Positions 59,676 through 64,000 of a stretch of DNA of 64,000 nucleotides are shown here, in pieces. Positions within the stretch are counted from its first letter, which is position 1; each line of letters begins with the position of its first letter. The position numbers and the translations under genes are program-made. Below the pieces are notes generated by a model. It worked only from the letters and a program-made list of their open reading frames with translations. It was not told where the DNA came from and made no database searches. Source of the DNA: Halomonas gemina (GTDB taxonomy: Bacteria; Pseudomonadota; Gammaproteobacteria; Pseudomonadales; Halomonadaceae); the NCBI RefSeq assembly GCF_023554995.1, contig NZ_JAMJPK010000011.1, positions 1 to 64,000 on the forward strand, written 5' to 3'.

Positions 59676-61442
59676 ATGGCCGAACGACCGGACCCCCGCG
59701 TGCTGCTGCGCCTGCTGGCCCTGCTGCATCCCTACCGCTGGCGCCTGGCGCTGGCCGCCCTGGCGCTGCTCGCCGGCGCGGCCAGCGTGCTGCTGCTCGG
59801 CCAGGGATTGCGCCTGGTCATCGATCAGGGATTCCTGGCCGAGGATCGCGCGCGGCTCAACCAGGCCCTCGGCCTGATGCTCGCCGTGGTAGCGCTGCTG
59901 GCGATGGCCTCGGCGCTGCGCTACTACCTGGTCACCTGGATCGGCGAGCGGTTGGCCGCCGACCTGCGCCGCCGGGTCTTCGACCACCTGCTCGAGCTCG
60001 AGCCCGGCTTCTTCGAGCACAGTACCGGGGAGAGCGGCGGCGCCGGGGAGATCGCCTCGCGGCTGACGGCGGACACCAGCGTGCTGCAGAGCCTGTTCGG
60101 CTCGTCGATCTCGCTGGCGCTGCGCAACCTGCTGATGCTGGTCGGGTCGGTGGCGCTGATGCTGGTGACCCAGCCATGGCTCTCGGCCATCGTGCTGCTG
60201 GGCATCCCCGCCACGGTGCTGCCGATCCTGTGGTTCGGGCGGCGGGTGCGGCGACTCTCGCGCTTCAGCCAGGACCGGGTAGCGGAGCTCGGCCGCTATG
60301 CCGGGGAGGCCCTGGCCGGCATCCGCACCGTCCAGGCCTTCACCCACGAGACACAGGATCGCCAGGCCTATGGGGCTCGGGTCGAGGAGGCCTTCGCCAC
60401 CGCCGTGTCACGCACCCGCCAGCGTGCCTGGCTGACGGGAATTGCCATGCTGGCGGTCTTCGCCGCGGTCGGCGTGATGCTCTGGCAGGGCGGCCAGGCG
60501 GTGCTGGCCGGCACCATGAGCGCCGGCGAGCTCTCGGCCTTCGTCTTCTATGCCGTGCTGGCCGCCGGCGCCGTGGCGACCCTGGCCGAGGTGGCCGGCG
60601 ACGTGCAGCGCGCGGCGGGGGCCGCGGAGCGCCTGCTGGAGCTGCTGGATAGCCGCCCGGGTATTGCGCCGCCGCCCCATCCGGTGCCGCTGCCCGAGCC
60701 GCTTTCCGGGGAGATCCGCCTAGAGGCCGTGTGCTTCACCTACCCCGGCCGGGAGACCCCGGCGCTGGAGGCCTTCGACCTGACCATCCGGCCGGGAGAG
60801 CGGGTGGCGCTGGTGGGTCCCTCCGGGGCCGGCAAGAGCACCCTGCTCGCGCTACTGCTGCGTTTCCACGACCCGGACCGGGGCACCCTGCGCCTGGACG
60901 GCATCGACCTGCGCGAACTGGCCCCGCGTGAACTGCGCGCGGCGTTGGGCCTGGTGGCCCAGGAGCCGCTGCTCTTCACCGGCAGCGTGGCCGATAACCT
61001 GCGCTATGGCCGCCCGGATGCCAGCCTGGAAGAGCTGCGAGGGGCCGCCCGGGATGCCAATGCCCTGGCCTTCGTCGAGGCGTTGCCACGGGGCTTCGAC
61101 ACCTCGCTCGGACCGGGCGGCGTGCAGCTCTCCGGCGGCCAGCGCCAGCGCCTGGCCATCGCCCGGGCACTGCTCAAGGCGCCCCGGGTACTGCTGCTCG
61201 ACGAGGCCACCAGCGCCCTGGACGCCGAGAGCGAGCGGCTGGTGCAGCAGGCCCTGGATCGGCTGATGGTCGGCCGCACCAGCCTGGTGATCGCCCATCG
61301 GCTGGCCACCGTGGTCGCCGCCGACCGCCTGCTGGTGCTGGACCAGGGCCGGCTGGTGGCCAGCGGCCGCCATGCGGAACTGCTCGAGTCGAGCCCGCTC
61401 TATCGCCACCTGGCCGAACTGCAGTTCGGGCGGCAGCACTGA
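59676..61442 (+). CDS. ABC exporter, MsbA-like half transporter
   Basis: A 588-residue fused membrane/ATPase half transporter: six hydrophobic segments to about residue 310, Walker A ALVGPSGAGKSTLLALLLRF near 385, signature QLSGGQRQRLAIARAL, Walker B VLLLDEATSALD and the H-loop VIAHRLATV. Homodimers of this type export lipids, drugs or peptides. The close family is annotated ABC transporter transmembrane domain-containing protein in related bacteria; MsbA proper is a likely relative. Confidence 0.92.
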   Translation: MAERPDPRVLLRLLALLHPYRWRLALAALALLAGAASVLLLGQGLRLVIDQGFLAEDRARLNQALGLMLAVVALLAMASALRYYLVTWIGERLAADLRRRVFDHLLELEPGFFEHSTGESGGAGEIASRLTADTSVLQSLFGSSISLALRNLLMLVGSVALMLVTQPWLSAIVLLGIPATVLPILWFGRRVRRLSRFSQDRVAELGRYAGEALAGIRTVQAFTHETQDRQAYGARVEEAFATAVSRTRQRAWLTGIAMLAVFAAVGVMLWQGGQAVLAGTMSAGELSAFVFYAVLAAGAVATLAEVAGDVQRAAGAAERLLELLDSRPGIAPPPHPVPLPEPLSGEIRLEAVCFTYPGRETPALEAFDLTIRPGERVALVGPSGAGKSTLLALLLRFHDPDRGTLRLDGIDLRELAPRELRAALGLVAQEPLLFTGSVADNLRYGRPDASLEELRGAARDANALAFVEALPRGFDTSLGPGGVQLSGGQRQRLAIARALLKAPRVLLLDEATSALDAESERLVQQALDRLMVGRTSLVIAHRLATVVAADRLLVLDQGRLVASGRHAELLESSPLYRHLAELQFGRQH

Positions 61443-61506
61443 CTTGCCGATCTATCCCGTCAATTGAAAGAATTCGCGACTTCACAACACAAGGAGAGCT
61501 TCGCCC

Positions 61507-62724
61507 ATGGAGCCGGCACGCCGGGAAAAGCAGAACGTGGCCATCCTGGTGAGCAGCCAGGTGCTGTTCATGATCGCCTCGATCACCGTGATGACGCTGA
61601 GCGGCGTGGTGGGCCAGCAGTTGAGCCCGGACCCCGGCCTGGCCACGCTGCCCATCGCCATGATGATGCTGGGGACCGTGGCCTCGACCCTGCCCGCCTC
61701 GCTCTACATGAAGCGCGTGGGCCGCCGACGCGGCTTCATCACCGGGGCCAGCCTGGGCGGGGTGGCGGGAGGCCTGCTGAGCTTCGCCGCCATTGCGCTG
61801 GGCTCCTTCTGGCTGTTCTGCGCCGGCAACCTGCTGCTGGGGCTCTACCAGGGCTTCGCCATGTACTACCGCTTCGCCGCCGCGGACGTGGCGAACCCCG
61901 CCTTCCGCAGCCGGGCGATCTCCTTCGTCCTGGCCGGTGGCGTGGTGGCGGCCTTCCTCGGCCCCTGGAACGCCAGCGCCGCCACCGACCTGATCGCCGA
62001 CGTGCCCGCCGGCGGCCCCTACCTGGTGATCGCCACCCTGGCCTTGCTGGCCATCGGCCTGCTCAGCCAGCTCAGGGTGCCACCCAGTGGCGAACCGCAG
62101 CCCGGCGAGACCTCCCGCCCCATGGCGGCCATCGCCGCCCGGCCGAGCTTCGTGGTGGCGGTGCTGGCCGGCGCGGTGGGCTACGCCATCATGGTACTCG
62201 TCATGACCGCCACCCCGCTGGCCATGCGCGCCAGGGGCTTCGAGATGGGCCAGGTCGCCTTCATCATGCAGTGGCACGTGCTGGGCATGTTCGCGCCCTC
62301 GTTTGTCACCGGCGGCCTGATCGCCCGCTTCGGCGTCCCGCGCATCCTGCTCACCGGCACCCTGCTGCTCACCGGCACGGCCCTGGTGGCCAACCTCGGC
62401 GCCAGCCTGGCGCACTTCTGGATGGCGCTGGTGCTGCTGGGGATCGGCTGGAACTTGCTGTTCGTGGGCGGCAGCGCCCTGCTCTCCTCCGTGCATACCG
62501 AGGCCGAACGCGGCAAGGTGCAGGGCGTCAACGACCTGATCATCTTCTCCCTGGTGGCCATGGGGTCGCTGATGTCCGGGGCGTTGCTGCACCACCTGGG
62601 CTGGGAGGCCCTCAACCTCGCCATGCTGCCGGCCGTGCTGCTGGTGGCCCTGGCCGCGCTGTGGCTGCGCCTGGCCACCAATGCACAGCGAGAGGACGCT
62701 GGCTCGCCCCTGCCACGCAGGTAA
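61507..62724 (+). CDS. MFS transporter
   Basis: A 405-residue protein with 12 hydrophobic segments. It has the loop RVGRRRGFITGASLGGVAGG between helices 2 and 3, the classic MFS motif region. Its start matches MFS proteins of the UMF/YfkF type that export small molecules. Substrate unknown. ATG at 61507 follows AAGGAGAGC, and it lies 64 bases after the ABC exporter on the same strand. Confidence 0.88.
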   Translation: MEPARREKQNVAILVSSQVLFMIASITVMTLSGVVGQQLSPDPGLATLPIAMMMLGTVASTLPASLYMKRVGRRRGFITGASLGGVAGGLLSFAAIALGSFWLFCAGNLLLGLYQGFAMYYRFAAADVANPAFRSRAISFVLAGGVVAAFLGPWNASAATDLIADVPAGGPYLVIATLALLAIGLLSQLRVPPSGEPQPGETSRPMAAIAARPSFVVAVLAGAVGYAIMVLVMTATPLAMRARGFEMGQVAFIMQWHVLGMFAPSFVTGGLIARFGVPRILLTGTLLLTGTALVANLGASLAHFWMALVLLGIGWNLLFVGGSALLSSVHTEAERGKVQGVNDLIIFSLVAMGSLMSGALLHHLGWEALNLAMLPAVLLVALAALWLRLATNAQREDAGSPLPRR

Positions 62725-62809
62725 GCCGGAGGCCAGCAGCGATCGGTGTGGCGCGCTCTCATGAATGCATCCTTCGGTCGGCGCTTTGCCCCCTCAGGCT
62801 TCGGCCCGC

Positions 62810-64000
62810 TTAGAACAGTCCCAATTGGCGGTCGATCAGAGCCGCGAAGTCGTCGCCGACGAAGGGCAGGATGGCATCGGCCACCGGCTGCAGCTGGCGG
62901 GTCAGGTAGTGGTCGGTGTCGATGGGCGAGTGGTGGGCCTCCAAGGGTTCGGGGCCGGCCTGCGTCATCACGTAGCGGATCCAGCCGCCATTCTGGTACT
63001 GGCGCGGTCGGCCCAGGCGGTCGTTCTCGGCGTCGGCAAGCCTCGCCGCACGCACGTGGGGCGGCACGTTGCGGCGATAGTCGTCGAGGCGCCGACGCAG
63101 CCGCTTGCGATAGACCAGCCGCTCGTCGAGCTCCCCCTCCCGGGCACGGCCCAGGAAGGCCTGCACATAGTCGCGCACGTAGTCGCCCCAGGGCTCGCCG
63201 ACAAAGACGCGCCGGTAGAGCTCCTGCTGGAACGTCTTGGCGAGCTCCGTCCAGTCGGTGCGCACCGTCTCCAGCCCCTTGAACACCAGTTTCTCGTTGC
63301 CCTCGCCGTCCTGCACCAGCCCCGCATAGCGCTTCTTGCTGCCCGCCTCGGCGCCGCGGATGGTGGGCATCAAAAAGCGCCGGTAGTGGGTCTCGAACTG
63401 CAGTTCCAGGGCACTCTCGAGGCCGTACTCGGCCGCCAGGTGCGCCTGCCACCAGGCGTTGACCCGGGCCACCAGCCGGCGGCCGATCAGCGCGGCCTCG
63501 TCTTCCTCGAAGGGGCGACCCAGCCAGACGAAGGTAGAGTCGGTGTCGCCGTAGATCACGGTCACCCCCTCGGCCTCGATCAGCTCCCGGGTGCGGTGCA
63601 TGATGGCGTGGCCGCGCATGGTGATCGACGAGGCGAGCCGCGCATCGAAGAAACGGCAGCCCTTGGAGCCCAGCACCCCGTAGAAGCTGTTCATGATGAT
63701 CTTCAGCGTCTGGGAGAGCGGCGCATTGCCGTCGCGCTTGGCGGCCTCACGCCCGGCCCACACCCGCTCCACGATTGCCGGCAGGGCGTGACGGGTGCGC
63801 GAGAATCGCGCGCCGCGAAAGCCCGGCACCGAGGCCGCCTCCGAGGGGTCGGCGAGCCCCTCGACGAGCCCCGCCGGGTCGATCAGGAAGGTGCGGATGA
63901 TCGAGGGATAGAGGCTCTTGAAGTCGAGCACCAGCACCGAGTCATAGAGGCCGGGCCGCGAGTCCATGACAAAGCCGCCGGGGCTCTCGGCGCTCTCTCC
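62810..64000 (-). CDS. polB: DNA polymerase II, C-terminal part
   Basis: The 3' 1.19 kb of a family B DNA polymerase running off the right edge. Motif A VLDFKSLYPSIIRTF, motif B QTLKIIMNSFYGVLGSKGCRF (partly read), and motif C YGDTDSTFVW give a complete polymerase site; the C-terminal thumb ends QLGLF. E. coli Pol II is 783 residues; the visible part corresponds to its last half. PolB is SOS-linked in enterobacteria; no LexA box is visible because the 5' end is outside the window. Confidence 0.95.
   Translation of the reverse strand, partial: GESAESPGGFVMDSRPGLYDSVLVLDFKSLYPSIIRTFLIDPAGLVEGLADPSEAASVPGFRGARFSRTRHALPAIVERVWAGREAAKRDGNAPLSQTLKIIMNSFYGVLGSKGCRFFDARLASSITMRGHAIMHRTRELIEAEGVTVIYGDTDSTFVWLGRPFEEDEAALIGRRLVARVNAWWQAHLAAEYGLESALELQFETHYRRFLMPTIRGAEAGSKKRYAGLVQDGEGNEKLVFKGLETVRTDWTELAKTFQQELYRRVFVGEPWGDYVRDYVQAFLGRAREGELDERLVYRKRLRRRLDDYRRNVPPHVRAARLADAENDRLGRPRQYQNGGWIRYVMTQAGPEPLEAHHSPIDTDHYLTRQLQPVADAILPFVGDDFAALIDRQLGLF

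Overview
The window looks like a piece of the chromosome of a high-GC, aerobic gammaproteobacterium of the Halomonadaceae (Halomonas-like). This is inferred from the overall protein style: two BCCT osmolyte transporters, PolB, YejK, TrxC, a DUF523/DUF1722 protein, a Pseudomonas-style REP pair and dense high-GC genes with divergent or convergent neighbours. No rRNA, tRNA or CRISPR array was seen.

Region 1 (1-8.9 kb) is the most distinctive part. It is a visibly lower-GC block that reads as a dimethylsulfoniopropionate (DMSP) demethylation and one-carbon oxidation island. On the minus strand lie an OsmC-family protein, an enoyl-CoA hydratase and a DmdB-like acyl-CoA ligase; further on, at the window edge, begins what is probably an NAD-linked formate dehydrogenase subunit. 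On the plus strand lie a dihydrolipoyl-dehydrogenase-type flavoprotein, then (from a good sigma-70 promoter) a DmdA-like tetrahydrofolate-dependent demethylase, a stand-alone MTHFR C-terminal zinc/cysteine domain protein (MetV-like), PurU and FolD. Read together they take the methyl group of DMSP as methyl-THF, oxidise it through methylene- and formyl-THF to formate, and perhaps to CO2. The ligase and hydratase handle the methylmercaptopropionate product. A BCCT transporter (9.6-11.3 kb) may supply the substrate; it is preceded by a broken BCCT/UspA remnant and followed by an intact IS5-family insertion sequence.

Region 2 (12.5-25 kb) holds a gene-poor stretch, a PagL-like outer membrane protein, a P2-type cation ATPase, a SWIM-domain SNF2 helicase, and then a debris field. 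The debris comprises a duplicated nitroreductase start, 13-bp tandem repeats, an MFP/ABC-ATPase deletion fusion, an internally deleted CPBP protease, a frameshifted nitroreductase, and a CIA30 ORF fused in frame to a secreted Sel1/peptidoglycan-binding protein.

Region 3 (25-64 kb) is ordinary high-GC housekeeping and accessory chromosome. It carries ZIP and CDF metal transporters, a second BCCT, GFA-family proteins, a CDGSH protein, a Nudix-MBL fusion with a thioesterase, RidA, and a GlxA-type regulator divergent from a methyltransferase. Further on are an MscS channel, an L,D-transpeptidase, a membrane acyltransferase, ChaN, YbaK, a glutaredoxin, a divergent ClC channel, an orphan solute-binding protein, methyltransferases, SDR, GST and PpiC. 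The right end has an ABC-2 exporter, YejK, a diguanylate cyclase, TrxC, an MsbA-like exporter, an MFS transporter and the 3' part of polB. Several deletion scars also occur here: a GFA copy with an 88-codon in-frame deletion, an EAL C-terminal stub and a truncated carbamate kinase.
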